NCBI RefSeq assembly: GCF_050436995.1
Contig: NC_134753.1
Location: forward strand, 1,922,001 to 1,986,000
Direction of reading: 5' to 3'
DNA length: 64,000 bases
Source: Anticarsia gemmatalis
Lineage: Eukaryota; Arthropoda; Insecta; Lepidoptera; Erebidae
A model generated the notes under the pieces. That model had not been told where the DNA came from. It made no database searches and saw nothing but the letters and a program-made list of their open reading frames with translations. A program made the position numbers and the translations under genes. How positions within the stretch are numbered: the stretch's first letter is position 1; the number at the start of each line of letters is the position of its first letter. This document shows, in pieces, positions 35,669 through 48,100 of the stretch.

Positions 35669-36479
35669 AGGATAAATAAAAATTCTCTGGTCTCTGCGTA
35701 CGCGTATGGAAAGAAGACGTGATTTTATGTATGTAAGTTTGTATGTATGAATAGAATAGTAGATTGGTTGAAATATTGCTGACGTATTCGAACACAAAAA
35801 CAATTAGTAATTTAACGATTAAAAAATAACGATTAGTTATTTTAAGCCAACTTTAAAGGAGAAGAAGGTTCTATATACCTTTACACAATTATTAATTGCT
35901 ATTAAACTTACGTATCTTGTGCTATTCTGAAATTATAGGTAACTTTAAGTTTATCAATAGAATTAGCCAATAAAACATAATTGTTGAATCTTAAAATTAT
36001 AAATTGGTTCTCAAATTATTTTTCTAATAGAAACACAGGATTATTATCAGTCTTATTGACCCTATTTTTGCTCATTCATCACCCGAGGTCATTGACCCCA
36101 AAAGCCTTACAACCATCCCAAATATTTCTTCGCCCTAACAAAATATTATCCCACACCCTGTGTACACATCCCAAGTACAATCGAGTTAGTTCCCCGATAG
36201 GTTCGTATAAAGGCTCGGTATTAAACTACGAACAACCGGCGGTAAATAACTTACTGTACTCAGATGAAGGTACGTTCGAGTTGAAATCGAGTTTGAAATG
36301 CGTTTTACGAACGTTTTGGCTTCGAGATTGTGATTATAGTATATAGAGTAACAGTCTACTGTTACTCTATATATATTGCTGATTTGTAAAAAAATACATA
36401 GCGTAAATATTTTTCAAAGTGCGTTAGGGCTAGTTTTGACAATTTGTAATTTCGCACATTATACGGTTTATTAAAATGG
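35669..36479. other. Intergenic, with a C-rich open frame
   Basis: A 121-codon plus-strand frame covers 35981-36346. Its middle (36060-36280) is richer in C than its surroundings and contains ttcgtataaaggctcgg, a TATA-like motif. No domain is recognised. A perfect 15-bp-arm hairpin at 36340-36373 follows directly. Confidence 0.3.
36340..36373. repeat. Perfect short hairpin
   Basis: tatatagagtaacag (36340-36354) and ctgttactctatata (36359-36373) with a 4-base loop. Confidence 0.85.
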
Positions 36480-36636
36480 TTTAGTCTACAAACATGCAAA
36501 CAACGAACACAAAGTACACCAGATCGGAAACAATTATTTGTAGATCGCATAAATAATTGTGCCGTGTAGGAATCAAACCCACGGCCTCCCGGCACAATGG
36601 TAGCGGCGTGGCGACTTAAACCACTGCACCACGGCA
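36480..36636 (-). mobile_element. SINE S1, diverged
   Basis: aaacatgcaaacaacgaaca to aggaatcaaacccacggcct, then ccactgcaccacgg. The tail part is missing. Confidence 0.75.
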
Positions 36637-37823
36637 GTCAAAACCAAACAATTCTTTCTTCAAATTTAAATTCCAACCAATAATTAATTCAAAATTGCAG
36701 CTTCATCATTCAATGCTCAAAAACTTTAGTTCCCAACTTCACCGCCAGATGGCGCTGCAACAGTTTCAAGAGGAGTCGCGTGCAAATGCTAGTGGCACAA
36801 TAATACTTGGTACATAATCCTCTCTAAGATGGCAATAACCGGCGGTAGTACGTACTAAACCCGGATAATCCGTGTACGACGGATATTTAGTGCAGCCAGC
36901 CAACTGTAATTAGCTGAAAGTAAATAGTGCAAGTATTGGAAATGGAACAATAGGTTGGAATTGTCTGGAAATAGTTGGAAATGGTTGGAATTAAACCGTT
37001 TTGTGGTCTTGTTGTATGTCACTGTGTATTGGTATTGTAGTTTGTATTTGTTGATGGGTTGTGGAGTTATATTGAAATACACGTAATTTTTCCAGTGCTA
37101 TTGCAATCTAAGGGCTGCGAATATTAATCTGACGATGTAGTTAATGTTTTCTTATACTTATCTGTTTTTAAAATTTATTTTTTAAGTTAACAAGATTGTT
37201 ATACCCGAAAATATAGGCAGAAGTGTAGAAGATATCTACATTTTTAGCAATGAATATTGTTGACCACGTGTGATAAAGCCTATTGCTGTAAACCCAAGCA
37301 AGCTACCCAACTCTGGGCAGTTGAGTTTTTTTTTTCGATTTATTTTATTATTTTAATAGAAATTAGTAATGCCCAAAAGCACTTTGCCTGATCAAGGAAC
37401 TCGAATCCAAGACCTCGCGATCAGCAGTTACACTTATTGTTACTCTTACAAAAAAATACATACGAGCAGAGCTGCAGACATAAGCTAGTCTTGAATAAAA
37501 CATCAATTTAGATGTATAGAAACGTCGAATCTAGTTCACGGATGAATCTAAATTGCGAGCTAGCTCTTATCTCAGCGAGGTGGGATCTGGAGTCTGTGCC
37601 AAAACGGATGCTGCACCCTCAAATACCCGGATTCACGGTAGATATGTAAATCACATATTGAACTAATAACGTCCCGGTTTGAATCTAGTCTGACATACAT
37701 TTTAGTAGTATTGGCTAGGAGTATTTTGGTTAATAAGATCTTTTTTTGTTACTACCTTAGTTAGCAATGTGATACAAATTTCCAGTAATTATAAATTATT
37801 GTACAGTAAAATACTTTAATTCT
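36637..37823. other. Intergenic sequence
   Basis: 37365-37445 is a decayed S3 SINE (reverse). 37195-37260 is a repeat scrap (ttatacccgaaaatataggc). 37525-37645 is a GC-elevated, open-frame island discussed in the findings. No supported gene. Confidence 0.3.
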
Positions 37824-37920
37824 TAATGTATAATAGAATACGGGAATTAACGCGAACACGCATTTTACCTTAAAATGCCTAACGATTCGGCGCAAGTTGC
37901 ACTCGCCGTGGTCGCAGGCT
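37824..37920 (+). repeat. Single-arm copy of the 24291 palindrome repeat
   Basis: taatgtataatagaatacgg through cctaacgattcggcg matches one palindrome arm with one mismatch, then continues caagttgcactcgccgtgg without folding back. Confidence 0.8.
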
Positions 37921-38157
37921 GACAGACTTTAATTCTTGTGTACTGTTTTTTTTTCTGTTTATAGCCTGATTTGCATTAGATATTACCTGTTTGAGAAATT
38001 CATCGCATTCAGGGGGTTTTAGGGTCGGTTCATATCTGACGAAACATACGTCGCGTGTGGTCACGTTACACCAACACACAAATATGTGGAAAAGCACACG
38101 ACGGTTTACACTCAACGGATGATGCGTCGGCGTCGGCGCGAAGCCCATACTAATTAT

Positions 38158-38298
38158 AAATAAATAAATATCATTGGACAATTCACACGGTCATTTGATT
38201 CCAAACTAAGCAGAGCTTGTACTATGGTAACCAAATAACTGATAAACATACTTATATACTTCTAAATACATACTTATATAGATACATTAACATCCAAT
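38158..38298 (-). mobile_element. SINE S2, head missing
   Basis: attggacaattcacacggtc, caaactaagcagagcttgta and gatacattaacatcca match the S2 tail and body. The tRNA-like head is absent. Confidence 0.75.
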
Positions 38299-38824
38299 TA
38301 TGTTACACCCGCCGCATATTTCGTCAGATGTAAATCGACCCTTAGCTTTTACATTAATTTTTACTGTTAATTTACTTAGGAGACAAAAAAGATATTAAAA
38401 ACTACGCAATAATTTAATATTACTATTTATGTTTTCTAGTTATATAGTACCTAATACATAAAACTATATTTCAAAATACATACTTACATCTAGATTTTCT
38501 TATCGCAATTACATGATATGAGATCAATAATTTTAAAGATAAATAAATGTTCCGTAATAATATAAATAATATTTCATCTATAAATACTTTCATATTTACT
38601 ATTTAGGAGAAAGAACAGTAACATAATCTACATAAAATAATAATAAATTTAACCCATTAATGTCCCACTGCTGGGTAAGAGAATCCTCCCATAATGAGGG
38701 AGGGGTTAGGCCTCAAGTCGACCACGCTAGCCAACTGTGGGTAAGGATAATCTACATATCACCATCAAAGTATTTTTTATATATTTCTACTACCTATCTA
38801 ATAATTTGGTACATTAAATTTTAA

Positions 38825-39074
38825 TCTTTATATACCTATAATTCTTCTGTAAGTGTGTATGTCACTGAACTTTTCTTAAACAACTGGACCGATTTTGATG
38901 AAAATTTTTGTGTGTGTTCAAGGGGATCTGAGAGTTTAGATTCACAAATTCGTCCGCTGGACAATGTTTTTTTTAATTGACTTTTAATTTATTAGTAATT
39001 GTTGATTTTGGAATGTTATACATTGAATCCGACAGACGGCGTGTAGACAGGACAACGTCTGTCGGGTCCGCTAG
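38825..39074 (+). mobile_element. Non-autonomous Helitron, family H2
   Basis: Starts TCTTTATATACCTATAATTC. The body has actggaccgattttgatg and gtgtgttcaaggggatctga. The end has a strong hairpin, cgacagacg / cgtctgtcg, followed by ggtccgCTAG and T. It ends 85 bases from the stop codon of the integrin gene, so it probably lies in that gene's 3' UTR. Confidence 0.8.
38972..38993 (-). promoter_or_regulatory. Candidate poly(A) signals of integrin alpha gene 1
   Basis: On the minus strand: ATTAAA at 38972-38977 and 38983-38988, and AATAAA at 38988-38993. All lie inside Helitron H2. No such hexamer occurs between the stop codon (39160) and the Helitron edge (39074). Confidence 0.35.
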
Positions 39075-39159
39075 TGCCTATATAAAAGGAAAATTCTCAT
39101 TCTCCATTAATTTCTACCGTCTCACTGTTATATTCTTCATCAGTCATATCTTTACATCT

Positions 39160-42100
39160 TCAGTCTACATCATTAGACCCAAGTTCTTCATACACATCTT
39201 CGTCATCGGATGGCAAAACGTCAGATTCTTGCAGTAAGTCATTATCTTTCTCTCTTTGAAGCATCTCGTGGCGTTTCCTTAAGAAGAATCCTCGCTGTGA
39301 AGTAATAGTAATATAGACTTTAATTATCTGACCATGTTTTAAACATAGTTGAGCAAAAATATATGTCTTTTAAATTATGCTAGAAATGTGCATGCATTTT
39401 TATCATTTATTATATTATTATTATTATATTGCCCCTGGATTTTGTCTAAGAAATAAATAGATGGTATTACTATAAAGTGTAATCTATACTAATATTATAA
39501 AGCTGAAGAGTTTGTTTGTTTGTTTGAACGCGCTAATCTCAGGAACTACTGGGCCGATTTGAAAAATGATTTCAGTGTTAGATAGTCCATTTATTGAGGA
39601 AGGCTTTAGACTATATAACATCACGCTACGGCCATTAGGAGCGGAGTAGCAACGAAAAATGTTACAGAAACGGGGATAATTATGACCCATTAGTATAGAT
39701 TCTCTCTTATGTGACGCAAGCGAAGTTGCGCGGGTCATAAAGAAATATAGTTTAATAGTAATATAATAATATTGTCTTTCAACGATTCTTTATGTCATAG
39801 TTCGGCCATATAACTTACTTTATGAAGAATCCACACAATGATTGATAGAAGCAGTAGTCCTATGAATATACACGGTACGACTATGTACCAAATAATACAT
39901 GGTGGCTCCAGAAACATTGCTGTAGTCACTTCAAATGACCTGTAAAATTATGTAAAAAATGTTGATCAGATTTCCAAGTTCATAAAATAGCTTAATACAC
40001 AAATGAAATGAAAGTGAAAGCATACTTGAAAACAAAAAAAAAATTCAACCGCTCATCCCCGAACCAATAAAGTACTTAAAAGTGGGATACAACATTAAAC
40101 AAAAATATTTCCGACCCTAAGAATCTATTTATTATCGAAAAGGTACACGCGAGCCAGGCAACACGCCTGGCTCGCGTGTACCTAGCTAGAGTTGACTCAT
40201 GAGTATTTTAAAATCGCGTGATGAATTACTTACGTTTGGTTATATCCATAGCTAGATTCAATCAGTATAGTAGAGGTAGCATTATACGTCATATTCCGTA
40301 ATAAATATTCTCCTGTAACAACAACATATTATATAATATTCAAGACTGCCGAAATAAAACTTATATAAAGCAATCCCAGACGATTGGATTGTTTTTAATA
40401 TAATAATATTAGTGGAATGTTTTAATGCTGCTCTTTCTAAAAAAGCTTTTTCCCGTTTTTACCTCCTCGAGGGCATTTCCGCAAATGCTCCCTTAGTGCC
40501 CCTCTACACTAAGACTTACTAAGAAATCATCATACCAAACAGTTTGCGTTTCAATTCAGTTGCGCTGGCCAGCCATTTCCTTTGCTTGAACAGTGCTCAA
40601 CACGCTACCACGTGTCTAGATAAATTTCGTACTTTTACGCTGAGTGGTAAATATCTTTGCTTACTAACCTTCGATGCTCAGATCCATCAAGAGAGGAATT
40701 GACACTGGGAAGGAAACCTTTGCTGGTACAGACCAGACGCATTTGTATCCAAAATCTGTAATTATACAGCCTGCGATGTCGGCTGAAATATTAGTCTGAA
40801 AATAACAATACATATTACTTTATTAAAATACTAGCCATTTGCCCAGGCTTCACCCGGATTCGCTTTTGAACACACATACGATATGATAAAAGCCTTGGTG
40901 TCAAGAACCTTTCAAATGTGGAAAGATTTTGTTAAATTCATTGGTCCTTATATTTTTTTATCCAAGATTTGAACGTGAGTACCAACACCACCTACTAGTT
41001 AAATACGAAACAATGAATTATATTGAAATAATTAGAAGTAATAGTAAATATATACCTTATCAGGAATCCGTATGTGAACAACTAATGATGGACAATCCGA
41101 AGGTCCCAGATTAGTTATCTGAAATAATAACCATACATTAGATGAAAGCTCATGCATAGAGGAATTCATTTACAAATTTACAAATCATCATCATCAGCTT
41201 AAACTTTCTTTCAACTATAATTGGCTTCTGCCTCCAGTATCTTATATGAAGCCACTGCCTATCGGACCTCCACAGTCCAGTCAGAAACTTCTAATAACGT
41301 ATGAAATAATAGTCGGACTTACTTCAAAATCATGTTTAAATACAACATTGGTTCCCGCGAATAAATTGTCTCTTAAAACCATCATAGTTGCATTTGGCAT
41401 TGATTTTCTGAAATAAGTAAATAACATAACTTTAGCTTTTTAGATACGGGTTCTAAACAAAATTTTAGTCTTTTTGATACTTTAGTAACAATATTAAATA
41501 GTTATGAATTTTGTGGAAATGAAAATCTAGTACAATGATACGTTTTTCATAATAATATGAATATCAAGACAAATTACAGAATTTCCCGCAAAATAAAACA
41601 ATTGCACATAAAAACAAACTATTAAAATCGTGAACCTCGTAACTCAAAGCAAAAACAATTTTGATCAAAAATATTTATTTTGTTTATTTGTAAACCATAG
41701 ACATCTGTATAAACTTACCCACTAATACTTAAACTAGATTCAGGCGTAACTTGTATACTCAACTCCTTATAATTCTCATCTGTTATTTTCCTATTAAACC
41801 GATCACTAAGTTCTGCACTCACAACCAAGTCTTTATCAGTGACATTCATATTATACTCCAAGTCTACCTCCCATAAAATTTTCTCGTTCCTTGAGAATGG
41901 TTGAGGGAAGTCGCAGGACATCAGAAGGTCTTGGAACGAACAATCACTTGGTATTCTTTTGGGGTGCATGGGTAAAGAGATGTTGACTTTGATGCCATAA
42001 CCTGGTTCTTCTTTATTGAGCACTGTGAGTCTGAATCCAAGGCTTTGATTACTTCCCGGTATGTAGGGGCTGAAACAAAAGATATTGGCTATTTTAAAAG

Positions 42101-45100
42101 TGGCTTCATTTTACTATCAAATTGTTAACCATATAAAAAAGTGTGTGTACTTATAATGAAACATAAATTGAATAATGATAAAATTTGAATGTTGTGTAGT
42201 GGAGACTTTTACAAAATAAAACAACAAACAGATAAAATATTTGTTAATTAAACGAATATCTCATCCATGTACAAATCAAAAGTATATGACACGGCAGCAA
42301 CATGGTGGCCTCGACTGCATAAAAATCTTCAATACCTTACTACTAGAAATTGGCCCAAAGGCACAATTTTCTACAGTACTATCGATTATCGAGAAAAAAA
42401 TTTGAACTATTTTTGCAAAAATAGTTCCAACGGCGCCCGCTAGTGGCGCTTATCAAATTTTTGAACAAAATGTCTTAATGGCTAGCCATAATTTGTCGAT
42501 AGTTTGAGAATCGAATCAAAGTATAATGTTCAAAGATGACGGTATATTATATTCAATAGAATAATTACTTACTTATCCAAAGCCTCTAAAGTCATATGTA
42601 ACCATGGATTACAGAACAGGTCTTCACCACAATCCCTCATCAGCTGTACTGGTACTTCAGTCTTCAGCAACGAATCATGAGACATTCTTGCAGCGTTCAT
42701 TAGAAATGTTGATGAGCTTTCTAAAACATGAAACAACAGCTTTAGCCCACGACGTCATCCGCGTGAAAATACTCATTTATTTATTAGATTCACCAACGGT
42801 TTAAACAATAATACAAACAATATGAACTTAGCCTAGGGAACTTATCTAATTGCTTAACCAATTACAGGTGAATACAACATGCACATCATATATTATAATA
42901 CATAATAACGAAAACAAAAAATATTATAAAATCTGTTGGAAAACTATTTAAATCTATTAAAAGTGTACGATAATATTAAATTATTTTCGCAATAAAATAC
43001 ATTTTTGACTATTTAAAGATATGTACATAAATACATACCTACGTAATTCACGCGTCTTAAACCCGAAGAAGTAGGCAGAAGTGAATGGAATATACCCAAG
43101 TATACCAAGACTTGTAATAGGGGGCGACCACGCTACCTAATTCCAAACTACTATCGAGGATAATATAAATAAGAAAAATACCCATAGCACTTTGTCCGAC
43201 CTGGGAATCGAACCCGGGACTTCGTGTTCAGCGGACGGGTACACTAACAACCGCGCACAGTGTTTCAAACAGGAATAGAATATAAGTATTAATTTATTAT
43301 ATTGTTGAATTTACCTTTCATCAGTTCATCGGCTTCAAGTTCAAATATTAAAAGTATTGGCTTCAGTAGATCTGCAGTTTGCTAAAAAGATAAATAAATA
43401 TTTTATTTAATACATCAAGTAAGCATAAAGAGATTTTACAAGCTAAATAATTTATCTATCAGCCTTGCCTGTCTTCTTGTTACATGGAGCGATTGATATA
43501 ACGTTGAAATTCAGACAACCAGTCAGATTTCAAGCTTCTGACCCACCACACCCACACACACCACATTCGGACTTTCGGCAAGCGTAGCTTGACCTGGGAG
43601 ATCGATGTTTTGATATAGCCGAGCTCTTTTATAAGCCAAATTATTTGTCGACTAGCTGACCCGCGCAACTTCGCTTGCGTCACTGAAGAGAATGGGTCAA
43701 AATTTTCCCCGTTTTCTTAACATTTTTCGTTGCTACTCCGCTCCTAATGACCGTAGCGTGATGTTATATAGCCTATAGCCTTCCTCGATAAATAGGCTAT
43801 CTAACACTGAAATAATTTTTCAAATCGGACCAGTAGTTCCTGAGATTAGCGCGTTCAAACAAACAAACAAACAAACAAACAAACAAACAAACAAACAAAC
43901 TCTTCAGCTTTATAATATTAGTATAGATTGGAAGAATTTATCTCTTATCTTTTACTTACGTTGACATAAATAGTTTTTTGGTCACATATTTCGTTGTCAG
44001 GTGAAGCTGTTATTGTGTACTGTGGATCACTGAGCATCACGGCTCGGTTGTCAGCAGGGTCGGTTTTTATATTTCCAATTAAATCTGAAACAAGTATTTC
44101 AATCAAATAAAATAATAGTATTTCGAATAATATTTTTGAGAGCTTGAAAAAGTCCGCAACCCGCACTTGGCCAGCGTAGTGTACTAATACTTATCATTTG
44201 ACTAGCTTCTGTCTGTATTTTTGCCTGTATCTAAAAACTTCTCTTTTTGTAATTCAAATAATAAGTTAGACGTATATGTCGGCCAAAATTTATCAAAAAC
44301 CATTCATCGATTCCTGTATATAAGAGTAAAAGCAAAGATATAACAAAAATTCGTGTTTATCATATTAGAAGAATACTTACTTAATTCAACATCAGATCGA
44401 AATTTAATAAAAGGTGCAGACACACAGAACATAGCAGTGAATGTTGTCTCATTGTGAGGTATGTTCACCGCGTTTGGTACCCGTATGAAAGCGGTCACAC
44501 GCATGGTAGGAATACACCTGTATAGGTATGATGAGGCACTGTTAAATGCACCTATAGCCAGATCTGAAAGCAAGAAATAAAGAGGATTAATGGTATCGAC
44601 TGAAAAAACATCTTTGAAAATGACAGGAAATATTTAAAATTTACGTTTTGTCATAGGTAAATTACATAAATAAGTCGAAAACGAATTAAATCTATTACAG
44701 TTCCACCGATATCCAAGAAAGAGAGAGAGAGCAAATGATGCGTTAAAATACCAATAGCAAGATGAGTAAAAAAATAACAAAGTCTTGGACACGAGCGGCA
44801 TAGAACGGGGAAGATTGGCGAAAGCGGGAAACATAAATATGCATATTAATGATTATCTCACTGCTTGGCCCGAGTCAGGCTCCGGTAATAAAAGGAAGAT
44901 TAAGCCTCGGTCTATCACGTTGACCCACGTGGAGGATGGGGACGTAAATATGATGATTAATGTAACTATTTCAAAAGATTAAAGTAATTTGGATTGCATA
45001 AGACGTCCTTAGTGCGGAAATTGTTGATTAAAATTCACCAGGGCACCATCGTTGTCAATACACAAAAAAAACATACAGAGTATTATTAAAATTCTTACCA

Positions 45101-48100
45101 TTGCATTGATTATTATCTACATCGAAACCTTTAGCTATCGACCAGCCAAAGCCTCTTGCATCAGATGGCTGGATTCTTTGAACATTGTCTTTCTTAAAGC
45201 CTCCAGCGTAACCCATGTAAATGTAAACTGCTCCAACACCATCGTCTTCCCAAGGTGCTCCTATAGCTATGTCTGGAATAAGATCGTCAACAATTATTTT
45301 ATTGAATTAATACAAAAGACCCCGAAAATATTAATTTTGTTGTAATTTTTATAACTCCACTACTAGACCATCGATAGGATCTCATAGTTTGTATTTTTGT
45401 TTTTAATATTTGTGCGATCCACAAATAGTTGTTTCTGGTCTGATTGTAATTTGTGATAGTTTGTATGTCTGTAAAAGTACTCGCGACAGGAAAAAAGTCT
45501 TAAATTCTTAGTACGGGAGTTGTCTTAAAGAAAACAAAACAAGTTAACTTTCCATTTTAGTACGACAAGAGACTATATAGTATTTACCTCGGAATCCATC
45601 ACCGTTGACATCACCAAGATCTGCTATCGCTGTTCCAAATCTTGCACCATCAGCCTCAGAGCCTGTTACAAACCCAGAATCTTCTAAAACGAAACCAGAT
45701 GAGGTCTAGGGAGAAAATAAAAAAATTGCCCAATTATATTAATATTGTCGCTACTAAAAACACGGCCATTTTTTCGCAAAAGCTTCTGTCAGCAATGTTA
45801 AGAATACTTTGTTTCAAATTTTTATTTAATAAGGTCTTTTGACTCCTTGAGTTTAAGTGAGCCCCATAACAAATTTTACGTACTTACGAAAAGATAAAAC
45901 CATTCATATTATTATGTAAGTTTTTGAGTACAAGATTTATCCATTCATACTATCCATTATTATATCCATCCAAATAATCATACTATCTCTAGCGTATTTT
46001 TTTGAAGTTAAGCTTTGTTAAACTTTAAAACTAACTTACCGGCTTAGTAATATAAATGAACACAGCTCCTTGATCGTATGGAAGAGCCCCATCATTTTTG
46101 ACGAAAGTCGGAGCTCCTACAAGTAGATCATCCAGTCCATCATTATTGATATCCGTGCGACAAAGTGTTGCTCCAAAATATGATCCTGTTTGAGGTCCAA
46201 TAAGCTTGGCTTTTATATCCAATGGATCCGTTTCTCCAATAGGTGGTTTGAATAGCAAAACCTGGGGAAATAAGATGAGTAATTTTTATTTGAAGTTGTA
46301 ATTATGCCACCATCAAGTTAATTCTGCGGGCTTATCATGTATCTCAGTCGATAGCTAGTGTACATCAAATTGATGGATTCAGTACATTGCTGCTTTGACT
46401 TTTATTTTGAGAAGGCAATGTAAAGCATAGTAGCTTAAAATAGTTATCAACTGAGATACTTAATGGCTCCCCGGCGAGTTTTGATTCGTTTCGAAAAATA
46501 CTGTGAGTAGATAGATTTCTAAAGCCTCATATAAACATTTCATCGTGGTTTGTATCTTACTATAAGAATGTTTGATTTAAAGTAAAATTACCCCGTAAAA
46601 ATGGGACACACATGAAGGAAATAACATCGATTGGGATAACAGTAAGGTGCAACTGATAATAAAAGATATTCGGAAATTTACCTTTCCACGAGCTAAACTA
46701 GACCGAGGAGCACCTGCAATATAAAGTACGCCACCATTTTTCTCAAAAGTGCCAGATTCAACGCTGTATCCTGAAATAACCATTATCAATCAATGTATAG
46801 AAGATATAGGTTTGATATAAAATATAAACCTCAACCATTTGGGTTTAAGAAAATGTATTAAAATAATAGCGTCCATATTAAGAATTACCTATGTGTCGCA
46901 ACTTTTACTATCGTGCAAACATCATACACAAAGCAAAGATCCGAAACAGGGAACGCGCAAATATTTGTTTTGCGTGGAATCGAACCCACGAACGCCCAAT
47001 GCGTGACGGCCACTGAGTATTGCGCTAAGTTAGCTAGTCAAATTCAAAATATTCACATTTTTATGCAACATTCCTGTTCATACAATGACAAGGCAATACC
47101 TTTGCCGAAAGAGTGAAAAACAACCATTATGAAAAGGAAATATGCCTAAAATATGGTTTACTAGAGGCCGCCCGCGACTTCGTCGCTTCCCGTGTGAATT
47201 CCGACCCCTCGGGAACTCCGAGATAAAAAGTATCTTATGTGTTATTATGAATTTCATCTGAATTTCATCGTAATCGGTTCAGTAGTATTTGCGTGAAAGA
47301 GTAACAAACATCCATACATACTCACAAACTTTCGCATTTATAATATTAGTAGGATTGTTTTGCATTTATTTGTTTTTTTTATAGCAAAATTTTGCAAACC
47401 GTTTGTGCTGTTTTATTATCAAGGATCATTTTATATGATAATATAAGTCATATACTTGAAATCTTACCAAAATAATCATCTGGTTCCAATTCCCTTGTAT
47501 AGTAAGGATTTGCTATCGGTTGTGGAGTTGTAAATGGAAGGGTGTCATTTGGATTAAACGTATAAGTCACGATACCTCCTGAAAATAAAAACATAAAAAT
47601 AATTACAACTGTAGGCGTATAAGATAAAACAATCTTACTGATCGTGTCGGTTTGGGCGTCCTTAGGGTTATGAGAGAATAGCGGTACTTTATCAATTCAA
47701 TAGCTTTTTTTTTTAATGAGTTTGAACGCTATCAATTAAATGAATACCGCTAAATATACTTAAGAAACCGGGGGTTAAACACTTTAAGCAAACTCCTGCA
47801 CAATTGACTGGTTTCAATGAAACTGGCCGCCGTAGCCAAATATCAGTGTGAAAGAGATAATAGCGTAGGTGTTTGTATATTTGTAGACGTTGTACAAGTA
47901 AAGATATTACTGTGTGCGAAAAAGTCCTTTCAAAATCTTTTCGTGATTGATAAATAATATATGCGTTACGCCTGTACGCGGTTGTACTGTGTGCATTGTA
48001 GTAACAGTACGAATTCGTGCGAATCGTGCTACTTACAATCAAATAGCACAGAAGTCTTGAAACAGAAACTGGTGAAGAACCAGCCCCTTTTCACTAACCT

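Noticed and set aside
40141..40183. Pre-miRNA
   Set aside because: The stem is only 19 bp with a 5-base loop, shorter than a pre-miRNA. Kept only as an unexplained hairpin.
44785..44982. Plus-strand 65-codon frame inside an integrin intron
   Set aside because: No splice sites, domain or promoter support; probably chance.
45052..45345. Plus-strand frame of 97 codons
   Set aside because: It lies antisense over integrin exon 45099-45272, which has clear FG-GAP coding sense on the minus strand. The same applies to 60664-60924 over exon 60696-60869.
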